A DNA stretch of 64,000 nucleotides from Campanula takesimana (taxonomy: Eukaryota > Streptophyta > Magnoliopsida > Asterales > Campanulaceae): the NCBI GenBank assembly GCA_026119855.1, contig JAOWBW010000086.1, positions 1,640,407 through 1,704,406 of the forward strand, written 5' to 3'. The position numbers and the translations under genes are program-made. Under the pieces are notes generated by a model. That model did not search any database, was not told the origin of the DNA, and worked only from the letters and a program-made list of their open reading frames with translations. This document shows positions 21,540 to 33,434 of this stretch, one piece after another. Positions within the stretch are counted from its first letter, which is position 1; each line of letters begins with the position of its first letter.

Positions 21540-23846
21540 TTGTTATGTTTTCATGATCCTGCTAATTTCAGACCCGGTGAGACTATAAATCTTGCTGAGC
21601 TTTCTCTTGATCCAATGGGGCTTGAAATTCTTTTAACAATTCACACCGCTGGACTCACTCCTCTATTCACGCTGGAGCAACCATTCTATTCTCCGCTCCT
21701 TGTTGATGAATTTTTCTCAACAGCAGCTCTAGTTGAGACTCCAGCAGATGGATTCGTGCGCTACCGGATTTGCGCCACAGTTCAGAACATTCCTATCACT
21801 ATCTCAACGGGAACAATCAAGAATATAGTGAGCTTTAGCACTACTGGCCCTCAGGGTGTTTCTGGTCAACCGAACTCTTACTCAGTTGCGGCTCAGAATA
21901 CAATGGCGCGTACTTATCTCAATGTCCCTACTCTTCTGAATAACATCAAGAATGTTGAGATAAAGGATGGTGGTGATCTGCTCGCTCATATAGCGCATCT
22001 GGTTGATACTTCAATTGTGTTCAAAACTGGCAATGTGAATAGATTCACCGTAGAGCAGTGGGAGTATACTGCTGCTATCATGGGAAAAACCAGATTGAAT
22101 TGGCCTCAGATTTTGTTCAAAACTCTATCTGACCAAATTGATAAGTATAACAAGAACAAGTCTGAAGGGAAGACGAAGTTCAAAACTCACTGCAGAATAC
22201 TCACGAAGATATTTCTCACTTATCCTGCTCTTGCTGATTTCCTCGCTCAGAACCCAGCTTATCAAACCACTGAAGTTCCAATTTTGGGAAGACAACCTTG
22301 TCTTGAAAAGGCGCAAAAGCGCATGGCAAAGCGCGCGCCTAGGGTAAAGGGTACTCAGTTGGTTGATGAAGCCACTGAGTCAGATGACGATGCAGATGGT
22401 GCAGAAGAAGGCGCAGACACTGAAGCAGCACCTCGCGCAGAACGAACAGTTGTTCCAGGCGCAGAAAAAGGGAAAGGAAAAAGGGTTGCTGAAGGAACAA
22501 GCAAACCCCCTAAGCGCCCAAGAGTTGATACTGAAGAAGAGAAGGAACTGAAGCGCGCAAAAGAAGCCAGTAGAATGGAAGCGCGGAAGAAAAGGGATGA
22601 AGAATACAAGTTAAAATAGGCTGCTGACTTATCCAAGTCTGAAAGGCGCAAAGGTGCAGGGTCTAGCGCTGATGTACGCGCGCCTGCCACTAATGCGTCT
22701 CCTACTGTTCAAGCGCCTATCAACACTCCTGCTAATCTATCTTCTGAACGTCAAAGTCTTAAAGACCAAATATCAGCTGATTTATTTGGTGAATTTAGTG
22801 AAGATACAGCTCAGGGGGAGCCAGATCCTTTAAGGCGCAAATCACCTTATGCGCCCCCTACTATTTCAGTAGAGCCCACTTCAAGTGATGAATATCTGCC
22901 TTCTCCTCGCGCTCCTACTCAATCATCTCCTAGGCCCCGTACTTCTCATACGCCTCCTCCTACCACTCCTGATATGAGTGTTGTTATTTCTCTTCTACAG
23001 CAACTCCAGTAAGGCCAAGCTCAAATGAACTCACAGTTAGAACTTCATACTTCCATGCTTACTCAGTAAGCTGATGAGATTGCTGCCATTAAGGGGGAGA
23101 TGAAGCGCATAGATGCAAATATCAAGGACAAACATTTCCTGACTCCTCAACAATGGAATGACGCTATTGATCAAATGAATGAACTTTTCAAAGGCACTCT
23201 TGCTTCCCTTCATGAGCGCATAGATGGTGGCATCAAACTCACTGATGGCCAAGATTTCATTAATGCTATAAGGGAGGTAGAGTTGAACATAGCGGGAGAT
23301 ATAAGGAAGTTGTTTGAAATGGTGGCTGGAGATAGCCAAAAATTGCTGAGTGTTGTTGATAAACTCAAAGAAGTTAAGGATGAGCTAGAAATCCTGGGTT
23401 TAACTGTGTATGGTGCTGATCCCGGCGCAGAACCTAAAGCTTCTGAAAGTCATGCACCTCCAGCTCCTGAAACTCCTGCGCCCTCTTCCCGCTCTGCTCC
23501 TGGCGCGCATATTGACATTAATTCACTGCTTTCAAAAGATTGATGTTCTGAAGGAATTAGTTGTCACTCAGTTCAATGCCGCGCATTCCAGTGCAGACAA
23601 GCGCGCAGATAGAGTTTCCGCTGATATACTTACTGCTCAAACTGCTGTGAAGCTAACTTTCAAGCCTTCACTGAAAACTTTTCACAACAGCAGTCTATCA
23701 CTCAGCGCACCATTGATGAGTATCAAAACATCAATGTGAGTCATTTGCGCTATATCAGAGATGGTGTCACAGATACTCACGGTGTAATAAACCGTTGTCA
23801 CCAGCTTTCCAAACAAATCCAGCGCTCCGTCTCAGAAATTGAATAA
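21540..23846 (+). pseudogene. Env-like third ORF of Sirevirus F, three in-frame stops
   Basis: One frame runs from 21540 to a stop at 22617-22619 (359 residues). It resumes in the same frame through stops at 23010 and 23067; the last intact piece in this frame ends at 23543 and a further frame shift leads to a probable natural end near 23846. The N-terminal 230 residues are globular, with ETINLAELSLDPMGLEILLT and LLVDEFFSTAALVE. They resemble the plant 'putative transposon/env-like' domains that follow pol in SIRE-type elements. The middle is acidic, then Lys/Arg-rich (KPPKRPRVDTEEEKELKRAK), with nuclear-localisation character and no clear membrane segment. The C-terminal part is predicted coiled coil (MKRIDANIKDKHFLTPQQWN onwards). 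Env-like is a positional name only: no signal peptide or transmembrane helix was seen. Many alanine codons fall in GCGC words. Confidence 0.7.
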
Positions 23847-24390
23847 GGATTGAAGGATGAAGACGCGCCTCAAAATCCTTAGTTTTTTTTTCTTTGTTTG
23901 TAAGTTGTTAGAACTTTTTGTGATTAGAAACCTATTAGTGATTTAGTGCTTCCATGTTTTAGCACTTCTTTTGATTTTGTTTTGTTCAATACTTGTAATC
24001 TGTAACTCCTACATCCCAAGTATTAATGAGAACAAAGCATCACTTATGTTTCAAAACTTGTTCACTCAAAGTTCTTGTTTGTAGAACATTGAATGTTGTT
24101 TAAAATCATATGCATCATATTTGAACTGCTTCATATTTTATGCATTGAGTTTAAATTTTGTTTAAACACATTTCAAAACTAAAACTCATATCATTTTGAA
24201 TGTGTTATAAATTGTTGTTTCTATCTTTCCATTTGTAATGTTTTATCCTTATTGGAATAGATTAGAAATCTATATCTTGGACTAGTGTGTGCATTAACTT
24301 GAGACATGATTTACCAATATCATTTCTTTGGACATGTTATTATCAAGTTAAATGTTTGTCCCTGATATAGTAGGTAATGGCATCAATCAA

Positions 24391-24402
24391 ATAGGGGGAG
24401 AT
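24391..24402 (+). other. Polypurine tract of element F
   Basis: ATAGGGGGAGAT directly before the 3' LTR is the plus-strand primer site. Two related internal tracts, CAGGGGGAGCC (about 22812) and AAGGGGGAGATG (about 23090), fit the multiple-PPT habit of Sireviruses. Confidence 0.9.
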
Positions 24403-25828
24403 TGTTGGGTATGCCCACTTATATCTCAGTTTCAATGTAATAGGATTGATTAGATTTGATTGATCCATCACCTAAGTTTTGTTTCATGGACTTTAGACCC
24501 ACATGTAAGAAGTATTTATACTTCATTTTTTTAGGTTGTCCATTGTAGTAGAACAGGCTTAGGAATAGGGCAAGAAGATCAAAATTGAAGAAAATCACTC
24601 CGTGAATTTGAGCTACGCGCCATGCGCCTTACCCATGCGCCATGCGCCTTCTTAAGCGCGCGCATGAGTATGCGCCTAGCATAGCTCATGCGCCTCAGAT
24701 AAGTCAAAACGCGCATATGCTACGCGCCTCTCTAGCTCAACGCGCATCATGAATGTTCTTAACACTCAGTGATTTATTGAAGATTCAAAGACTTGAAGAG
24801 ATTCAAACTCACCAATGATCCAACAGTGGTTAAATAACACGTATGTACCCGCATCTAAGGACATCTGTCCATAACGGTCATATTTGTGTTATGTGTCTAA
24901 CGGCTATAAAAGGACACGTGCTCCACTCAATGAGCGACAGCACATCCGTCCTTTCTCTGACTCACCAAGGATTTCCAACGGCTAGTTTTTGGGGCTCTAC
25001 TATAAATACCCCATAACTTCAACCTTTTGAAGTTGCTGAGTTTTGCTAAGAATTTCAAGAATTTCTCTCTCAAGCATTTGTTGAAGATTTGAAGTTTGCC
25101 TTTGTTATTTCCAGAATTCTCAAGAACATCTTCATAACTTCATCCTTAGCCCAGATCCTCAAGCAAAAACACCTTAGTTTTCTCGTGCTCTCAATCTCAA
25201 AGATCTAAAGAGCCTTGATACTAAAATCACACACGCACCTCTTTAAGTTTGATCACTTAGATCTTTCTTTAAGAGATACACCGGTTATTGTTTTGGATTT
25301 GTTCATTCATAGAATATTAGATCTTGAGTTTGTGTATAAGCTCAAAAGTTGTAATTTGTAACACTCACTCATTATATAAGATCTCCATTAGAAATCCAAG
25401 ACTAACCATCTTGGTAGAGGACGTAGATCATTTTCCCGATCGAACCTCTCCAAATAGCTCTTGTTCATATCTTGCTATTTCTTTACAAGTTCATATCATA
25501 TCTAACTACTTGCTTGTTTATTTATTGTAGATTGATTGATTGAATTGTGTTGTGTTTGTTATATCATTTGCCTTAGTTTCTTATTTCACCCTCTTTGAGC
25601 CAAAATACTTAGAGTGTGTGTGCGCCCCCTTTATCATACTTTGCGCCTATTTACATTACTAAATTCCGCTGTGCATTTCACTCACTCACTTAGGCGCATA
25701 TCATAACCCTTACTTGATAAAGTGCGCATTTGCAATTGAGTTTATCAAGGGTATGAAAAGAATTTTAAAACAGCTATTCACCCCCCTCTAGCTATTTTTC
25801 ATACCCTTGTTGCCCTTTGGGACCAACA
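24403..25828 (+). repeat. 3' LTR of element F
   Basis: Same length as the 5' LTR (1426 bp) and nearly identical, with a few single-base changes and small compensating indels (for example ACCATGCG/ACCCATGCG). It ends GGGACCAACA and abuts the middle of the 5' LTR of element G with no intervening base. Confidence 0.93.
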
Positions 25829-26174
25829 GGACATCATCCATCCTTATCCGGAGTCTATCTCCAAGGAATGCGAGTCCTACATCAACACGGGCATCCTAGC
25901 TTCTCTAACAAGCTAGGACTCATTCACCCACGCCTATAAAAACAGGTCTTCACAACAGGAGAGGGGTAATGAACTTTTGGCTCTAAATTAGTCAATTGGT
26001 TTCTATATTTCTAATCACCCATATTCTTACTCTCACGCCGGAGGGCCTTCGCCGGTGAAGCCCCGGTGTAGTTTACGTTTGTTTCGTGTGTGTAGCTCCG
26101 GCCATCAAGAAATGTCGCTGGGATTATCCGAACCGCTAGACGAAGGCTGACCCAACCAGATTTTGGCATCATCA
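25829..26174 (+). repeat. 5' LTR of element G, first 307 bases missing
   Basis: Aligns with 38302-38646 nearly base for base and ends TTTTGGCATCATCA. It keeps the TATA-like CCTATAAAAACAGG (about 25933-25946). The part upstream of the 'GGACATC' point is absent, replaced by element F. Confidence 0.9.
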
Positions 26175-26177
26175 GTT

Positions 26178-26198
26178 TGGTTCCATTGCCGGGAAGTC
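26178..26198 (+). other. Probable primer-binding site of element G
   Basis: TGGTTCCATTGCCGGGAAG follows the LTR by 3 bases. It matches the usual Tat/Athila site complementary to tRNA-Asp (TGGCGCCGTTGCCGGGG) at most positions, with several C-to-T or G-to-A changes as expected from decay of methylated DNA. Confidence 0.6.
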
Positions 26199-26233
26199 GA
26201 TTGGTCAGTTCTTTAGCCAGATAATTCCAGACC

Positions 26234-28540
26234 ATGGCCGGAGAATTGGTTGACGGGCAAGAAGCCAGCCCTTCAAAAGAAACTGCAAGAGATGCACCGC
26301 CCCCCGAAAACACGAACGCTGTTGCACAAAATCAGAGGCTCCCACCTACAGCACCTGCACAAGGGGGAGGAATGCATACCCGTTCAAAGGGGCCGGCCCC
26401 CAATGTTGTTAACCAATATGGGCGCCGCCGACGGACAGGATCCCGAAACAATGGAGCAGGACCATCACAGCCGCTGCCATTGGACAAGAGAACGTTGCTT
26501 CAACAGAATGTTCAAACACTCCAATAGCTGGCCGACGCACAGCGGGCTCTGTTAGAACTTGACCCCGAAAACTCCTTGGCTAACCTGCTCCAGCCGTCTG
26601 GAACGAGGAGGAAAAATCTGGATGACATAGCAAGCAGAAGGGAGCCCCTACAAAATCGTAGACAGGATGCGCCCCCCAGAAGCCGTGCAAGTCGCCAAGA
26701 CGGATGGCTAGGAAGACTCAATATCGATGGGGACCTGAGAGACCACATTAATCGCCGCCGGGGAGAACAAGAAGATGAATCCCCAGGAGTGGAAATTGTA
26801 GAGGAAAGACGTCCTGGGGACGCCCGACGTCATTCACCTCCCAGGCAGGATCCACCAAGGCCTACACCACCCCGGAAGGATCCACCCCGGCACACTCCAC
26901 CTCGCCGTACTCCTTCAAGGCATCGTATCGAACCAAACCAAGGTGAAAGGAGACGCCGAGACCGAAGCATAGTCAGTTCCAGTCACACCTCGGCATTCAG
27001 CACAAGGGGCATTGTCGACCTTAGAGAAAGGCTCGACAACATTGAGATGATGAATCAGGGGCACAGGAGACCCAATAATGACTACGATGCTATGCGCCCT
27101 TTCGCGCAGAGGATTAAGGATAAACCACCTAATCCACAGTTAAAGCTTCCACACCTAGACAAATACTCCGGCAACGCCGATGCTTTGGATCACGTCCAAG
27201 CCTTTGAGGCCACCATGGCCCTAGTGTCCAATCAGGACGACGTACTGTGCAAGGCCTTTGCAAGCACTTTAACAAAGGCAGCTCGGTCCTGGTTCATGGA
27301 CCTTGAGAAAAACAGCATCAATTCCTTTGCCAAGTTGAAATCACAATTTTTGGAGTATTTTGCTACCGCTGGGGCGAGGAAGAAAAGATTGTCTGACCTA
27401 GCCAACATGGTCCAGAGCAAAAACAAGTCGACCCTAAGCTTCTACAACCGGTTTAGGGACATTGCCGACTCAATAGAAGAACGCCTGACCGACAGGGAGA
27501 TCATTGTATGCTTCACGAATGGTCACAGGTCAGAGCAGTTAACTTATGAACTGTCGGTCAGAGAGCCCCTCACAAAAGCCGACTTGTACCACGTTGCTTA
27601 CGCCACGACCATCGCCGAGGAGAAGAAAAAGACGTTATATGGTCATAAGGAACGGGACCGAGATCATGACAAGTCGAATAACGGGAACTCGTCCCAGGGG
27701 AACAACGGGGGAAATGGCAAAGGCAAGAACAGGACCAGGGGGACCGAGACATTCACCACATTCAATAAGCCGATCTCTGAGATCATAAATCTGGTGGATC
27801 TCCCCAAACCCAAGCCTCTAAAAGACAACCCGAAGTACCCGAGGGATACCTTAAAGTATTACTCCTATCACAAAGATAACGGCCACGACACCGAGAACTG
27901 TTTTGCTCTGAAGAAGATTCTGCAGAAATGGGCCGATCAAGGCAAGATCAATCAGTTCATGGCCAAGGGCAATAAACGCCCAAGGGAAGAAGACAAAAAC
28001 AATGACCAGGCAGACAGGCCACCTCGGGCCAGGTTGATAGGCGTGATCAGAGAGGAAATTCCATCAAACAAGAAACTCAAGGAGCAGATTTACGAGCTAA
28101 GTAAAGTCTTCCACATCCCTCCTTGGATCCATGAGAGGGAGGAAGTGATTAGTTTTTCTCCGAATGAGTTGGCGGGAAACCGTGCGATGAGAGAACAACC
28201 ATTGGTCATCACAGGCCGCATTAATAATTGCGAGTCAGACAGGCTCCTCATAGACTCCGGAGCGGCCAAGGATGTGCAATACTATCGCACTTTTAAAGAG
28301 ATGGAACTTCCTGATACAATGCTGACCCCATATAATGGAAGGCTAGAAGGGTTCACTAATCATAAGGCCGATGCCAAAGGAACCGTCGACTTACTCTTGG
28401 AAGTCGGCACTCATCCCTACAAAACCTCGGCCACGGTCACGTTCATAGTCATGGATCTGGACAGTGATTACCATGCTATCCTAGGTGCACCCAGTCAAGG
28501 AAAGTTGGGTCTGGTTGCCCCCTCCCCCACCAAAGGGTGA
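26234..28540 (+). pseudogene. Gag-protease part of gypsy G polyprotein
   Basis: The frame opens at ATG 26234. It is interrupted by one in-frame TAG (26525-26527) and then runs to TGA at 28538. The N-terminal part is Pro/Arg-rich (HSPPRQDPPRPTPPRKDPPR). The retrotransposon gag core follows, with LKLPHLDKYSGNADALDHV, AARSWFMDLEK and LSFYNRFRDIADSIEERLTD. A CX2C-less basic region with YHKDNGHDTENCFALKK comes next. The retropepsin active site reads LLIDSGAAKDVQY (near residue 675 counted from 26234). The end shifts frame near 28500-28530, so the residues VKFPTP that normally follow the protease appear in the pol frame. Confidence 0.88.
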
Positions 28541-31500
28541 AGTTCCCCACCCCGGCTAGAATTGGGTGCGTCCCAGGCTCGCCTAGAGATTTTTTGGAAC
28601 ATGTGATGAAGTCCAGGAAAGCAAAGGCAAAGATGGAGATTGATACTCCAGATAAAAGAATCACGGTTTCAAAATCAACCACGGTTACAACCTCGATGCC
28701 ACATATCGGTGTTATATTGGCGGCTGTTGACGATGAACCTGAAGAGTGGGTTATTCTTGGCAACGACGTCCCAACTAAGGCCGAGGTTACTTATGGCTTA
28801 GACGGCTTCGGCTGCATCTCGATGAACACAGCTTCGGACGAGCCGAGTAACTTGGCTCTCGCCATCGTCCCAAGCTCGGGGGCCACACAGCCGACTGACA
28901 TGGAAACCGAGATCGAGAAACTGTTAGACATGGAAAACCTAAGTTTGGAAGGGGAGGACAAGGAGAAGGTCAAGCAGATCATTGTCGAGACCCTAGAGTT
29001 CAGAGACGGCCCCGAACTTAAACCTGTGGATCAGTTAGACGAGGTCGTCATCAACCCAGACTATCCAGATCAGAAAATCAAGATTGGGAAGCAACTCTCC
29101 CAACAAGAACGAGAAGAGCTCATCTCCCTACTCCAAAACAACTTGGACGTATTTGCCTGGAAAGTAGATGACATGGTGGGAGTAAAGGAAGCCGTCGCTC
29201 TCCACAAACTGGAAGTCGACAAGTTCTTCAAACCGGTCAAGCAGACGAGACGAGTCTTCTCTACCGACAAGGAAAAAGCAATTGGGACCGAGGTTGACAA
29301 ACTCCTCAAAGCCGGCATCATAAGAGAAGCAACATACCCCGAGTGGCTTGCCAACGTCGTCATGGTAAAGAAACACAATGGCAAGTGGAGGATTTGCGTG
29401 GACTTTACGGACCTCAACAAGGCCTGTCCCAAAGATAGCTATCCCCTCCCCAGGATTGACAAGCTCGTAGACTCTATTGCCGGCCATCAAACCCTCAGTT
29501 TCTTGGACGCCTACTCCGGATATCACCAAGTCAAAATGGCCGAGGACGACATAGAGAGGACGGCTTTTCAAGCTGCAGGCGGCATATACTGCTACGTCAT
29601 GATGCCTTTCGGCCTAAAGAATGCAGGAGCCACGTATCAGAGGATGGTGAACAAGGTCTTCAAATCTCAGATAGGCCGGAATATGGAGGCCTACATTGAT
29701 GACATGGTGATCAAGACCAAGATCGGCAGCCATATACCAGATCTGAAAGAGACCATTGACAACTTGAAAGCTAACGATATGAAGCTCAACCCTAGCAAGT
29801 GCGTCTTCGGGGTTACCGCGGGCAAGTTTCTAGGTTTCAGGGTTTCTCAGCGAGGCATCGAGGCTAATCCAGAAAAGATCCAAGCCTTGATTGACATGAG
29901 GGAGCCGATTTGTATCAAAGAGGTTCAAAGGTTGAACGGGAGAGTAGCGACACTCGGTAGGTTTATCGCCAAATCGGTAGAAAAATCCCTCCCCTTTTTC
30001 AAAGCCTTGAAGGGAACGAAGGATTTTGCTTGGACGCCTGAGTGCTCGACCTCGTTCCAGCAACTGAAAGACTACCTCGGCTCTCCACCTCTACTCAGCA
30101 GCCCGGTTATGGGAGAGACATTGTACGTCTTCTTAGCAGCGACCGACCGAGCCGTAGCAGCTGTACTCGTTAGAGAAGAAGGCGGCATCCAGAAGCCGGT
30201 CTACTACGTCAGCAAGGCACTGTCAGACACCGAGAGCAGGTACTTCAATGCCGAGAAAATTGCTTATGCCTTGGTAATTGCGGCCAGAAAACTACGAACC
30301 TACTTCTCGGCTCATCCAATCACGGTCTACACCGACGCTCCTTTTAGAAAAATACTTCACAAGATGGACAGCTCAGGACGCCTACTTAACTGGTCGATCG
30401 AACTGACCGAATTCGACATAACCTACAAGCCGAGGAAGACTCTTCTGGCCCAACCTCTTGCCGACTTCTTGGTCGAGACCGCCTTCACAAGTGAACATAC
30501 GCCGACCACCCGAAAGAGGAAGTTCCCTATGGATAGAGAGCCCTTGGAAGAGTTACCTCCCAACTGTTGGGTCCTATACACCGACGGGTCAACTACCCAA
30601 GGTAGAAGCGGCGCCGGAGTCTACTTGACTAGCCCTGCCGGCGAGCATGTTGCACGTGATTTTATCATGTTCAAGTTCCCTGCCTCAAATAATCAAGCTG
30701 AATATGAAGCCCTAATCCTGGGACTAGAAAGAGCCAAGTTCTTTGGTACAACGAAATTGGTAGCATACAGCGACTCCCAACTGGTGGTGAATCAAGTTAA
30801 AGGGGAATACAACACCGAAAACCACATGCTGACCAAGTACAAAGATCTCGTCCTAAACCTGACCAAGAGCTTTGAGTTATGGGATATACGGCAAGTTGGT
30901 AGAGAATACAACCTGGAAGCCGACCTGCTTTCAAAGATGGCAACAGCTGAAGACTCGGATCCCCTAATCATTTATGCCGACCAGCCTGCTTATGAAAGAC
31001 TGGAGATCTTGCTCCTGGATGACGAGGAAAGGACATGGATCGACAACTACAAAGACTACTTGGAGAAGGGAAAGCTTCCTGAAGACGAGTTAGAGGCCAA
31101 GTCGATCAAAAAGAAGACGGCAAGATACATAGTCTGGAACGGCATCCTATACAGAAGGTCATTCTCCAGACCTCTCCTTAGATGTGTTGCGCCAAAAAGC
31201 ACCGAGAAACTCCTCGCCGAAGTACATGGGGGAGTTTGTGGGGGACACCTGGGGGCCAGAACCCTTGCCGACAAGATCATCACACTTGGCTACTATTGGC
31301 CAAATATAATGGAGGATGCCCAAGCCTATGTAAAGAAGTGTGACAAATGTCAACGCTACTCCGACTTACCCAAAGTACCTGCCGTAGAGCAAAGCTTGGT
31401 CATACCGACATGGCCATTCGACATGTGGGGATTCGACATCATTAGACCGTTCCCATTAGCCAAAGGGAGCAACAAATATGTAATTGTGGCAGTCGATTAC

Positions 31501-32268
31501 TTCACCAAGTGGGTAGAGGCGAAACCACTAGCAAAGATCACTGAAGAGAACGCCATCAACTTTATCCATGATTAGATATGGTGTCGGTTTGGCGTGCCCC
31601 ACACTATAGTGACAGACAACGGCCTACAATTCTCTAATGCTTTCACCGAGGAGATGAATAGGTTGGGAGTCAAGCACAAGAAGTCGTCAGTCAGCCACCC
31701 TCAAGGCAATGGACAAGCCGAGGCCCCCAACAAACTTGTCTTAAGAGCACTCACCAAGAACTTAGAAGGCAGTCAAGGAAAGTGGCTGGACGAACTCCCC
31801 TTAGCTTTATGGGCCGTCCGTACAAACACTCGGGGGCCAACTGGGGAGACACCCTTTGCTATGACTTACGGTTCAGAAGCAATGGCACCAGCCGAGATGG
31901 CCTTACCGACTTTTAGAGTAACCAACTATGACGAGGTCGTTAATGAATACAACCGACTACTTGACCTTGACCTAGTCGACGAAAAAAGGCTAGCTGCCCA
32001 ACTCAGAATGATCAATTACAAGCAAAGAACCAAGGCCTACCATGACAGCAAAGTGAAAAAGAGAACCTTTGAAGTCGGTGACTGGGTACTCAGAAAAATT
32101 GAGTCGACACACTTGAAGGCACAACAGAATAAGCTCTCGCCAAACTGGGAAGGCCCTTACATCATCACCCACATTATACGGGAAGGGACCTACATGCTCA
32201 AAACTCCGGAAGGAAAAGAGCTTAAACACCCATGGCATTCCGAGCACTTGAGAAAGTACTATCAGTAG
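28537..32268 (+). pseudogene. Pol of gypsy G: RT, two RNase H domains, integrase
   Basis: A 1012-residue frame (28537-31575) ends at an in-frame TAG (31573-31575) and continues in the same frame to 32268. RT shows KWRICVDFTDLNKACPKDSY, LDAYSGYHQV, MPFGLKNAGATYQRMV and the catalytic YIDDMV (about 29690-29710). The first RNase H contains VYYVSKAL and YTDAPF. A second, archaeal-type RNase H begins WVLYTDGSTTQGRSGAGVYL (about 30570), with NNQAEYEALILGL and YSDSQLVVNQV; it is diagnostic of the Tat lineage. Integrase follows with the HHCC finger CDKCQRYSDLP, the catalytic D in MWGFDIIRPF, DNGLQFSN and the NGQAEAPNK glutamate. It ends WHSEHLRKYYQ without a chromodomain. Apart from the frameshift at its start and the single stop, the reading frame is well kept. 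Confidence 0.92.
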
Positions 32269-33434
32269 CACCTCGGTTAGCTATTTATTCTTTTTATCAG
32301 ATTTTCGGTCTTAGATTCTATAGTTGATATCTAGTTGTTTCTTAGTATTTCATCAATAAAACTTCCTTATTTTATTTACATCAAGCTTTGATTATAGTAC
32401 ATAACATGATCTTAGCGTTATTTACAATGCCGAGATCACCTAACGAAGTCGATGAGCACACTTAAAGCATGACTTCTAAAGCCTAGTTTCAATAACTAGC
32501 ACCCTAACGAAGTTGACGAGCACACTTATGCATAACTTCTAAAGCCTAGTTCTAACAACTAGCACATAAGACGACTTGAGCTGGTCCTAACGGTTAGACT
32601 CAAATTTGGATAATAAACTCCCGACGATTTGAAACTAATCTCGAATGCTAGTTCTCTCGCGTATCAAAACCAAGCACTAGATGTTCGTCAGAGCTCAACG
32701 GTAGACCACATCGGCCTGAACATATAAGCCTATGTTGGCTTTCCGATCCCGGCTCATTACGGTCCAGCCCCAAAGAGGCATGACGGACTAAACAATGACG
32801 AGATCATAAACGTAAACGTCACGACTCAAGACATTCAAAACCTAATTCTGTCGGTTAGTACTCTCAAATTTGGGTTAAGATTAATACATCTAGTTCCCAC
32901 GACAATTTGAGACTAACCACGAATTAGTTCTTACGAACTGAGCTCCTAACGCTCGTCACGGCCATAACGGTGAACGACCACAGCCTACGAACGTAGCCTA
33001 ACTCGGCTACAATCAAAACCTATTTATGTCGTCTAGCGCTCTCAAATTTGGGTTAAGATTAATACATCTAGTTCCCACGACAATTTGAGACTAACCGCGG
33101 TTTAGTTCTTACAAACCAAGCTCCTAACGCTAGTCGCGGCCCATAATGGTGATCTACCACGGCTGGCAGCATAACCTAAACCAGCTGGCATGTCTCGTCA
33201 CTTCAGACTAATGACATCTCAAACCGAGATAAAGTAATATGAACAGAACGAGATAACACTTGTGCAACGAGCTATGGAAATGGGATAAACACCTCAAACC
33301 GAGGTATACAAACCCATACAGATAACAAGTGTTTAGACCCCTCAAGCACTCTGGGCCGAGTCACTTAAATACTTAAGACAAAAAAATAATATTGTTTTAG
33401 CCTACCCGGCTTACAAGGACATTCCAAAGTTTAA
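32269..33434. repeat. 3' untranslated region of G with tandem repeats
   Basis: After pol comes about 1.1 kb without coding sequence. A 64-bp unit (CTAACGAAGTCGATGAGCAC...) occurs twice from 32439. A 178-bp unit starting CTCTCAAATTTGGGTTAAG occurs at 32861 and 33039, and a more diverged copy starts near 32605. Within each large unit, CTCAAATT and AATTTGAG form an inverted pair about 40 bases apart. Hypervariable tandem repeats in the 3' UTR are known for Tat/Ogre elements. Confidence 0.8.

Larger units (their letters stand above)
12297..25828 (+). mobile_element. Sirevirus-like Ty1/copia retrotransposon F
   Basis: Two 1426-bp LTRs (12297-13722, 24403-25828) begin TGTTGGGTATGCCC and end GGGACCAACA. 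An initiator-Met tRNA primer-binding site follows the first, and a polypurine tract precedes the second. Between them lie gag, a protease-integrase-RT-RNase H region and a further long env-like frame after pol. These features, plus repeated internal GGGGGAG polypurine tracts (about 22814, 23092, 24393), are those of the Sirevirus (SIRE/Maximus) lineage. The two LTRs differ at few sites by eye, so the insertion is fairly young, but coding frames are already broken. The flanking 5-mers (GGAGC left, GGACA right) do not match. Confidence 0.92.
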
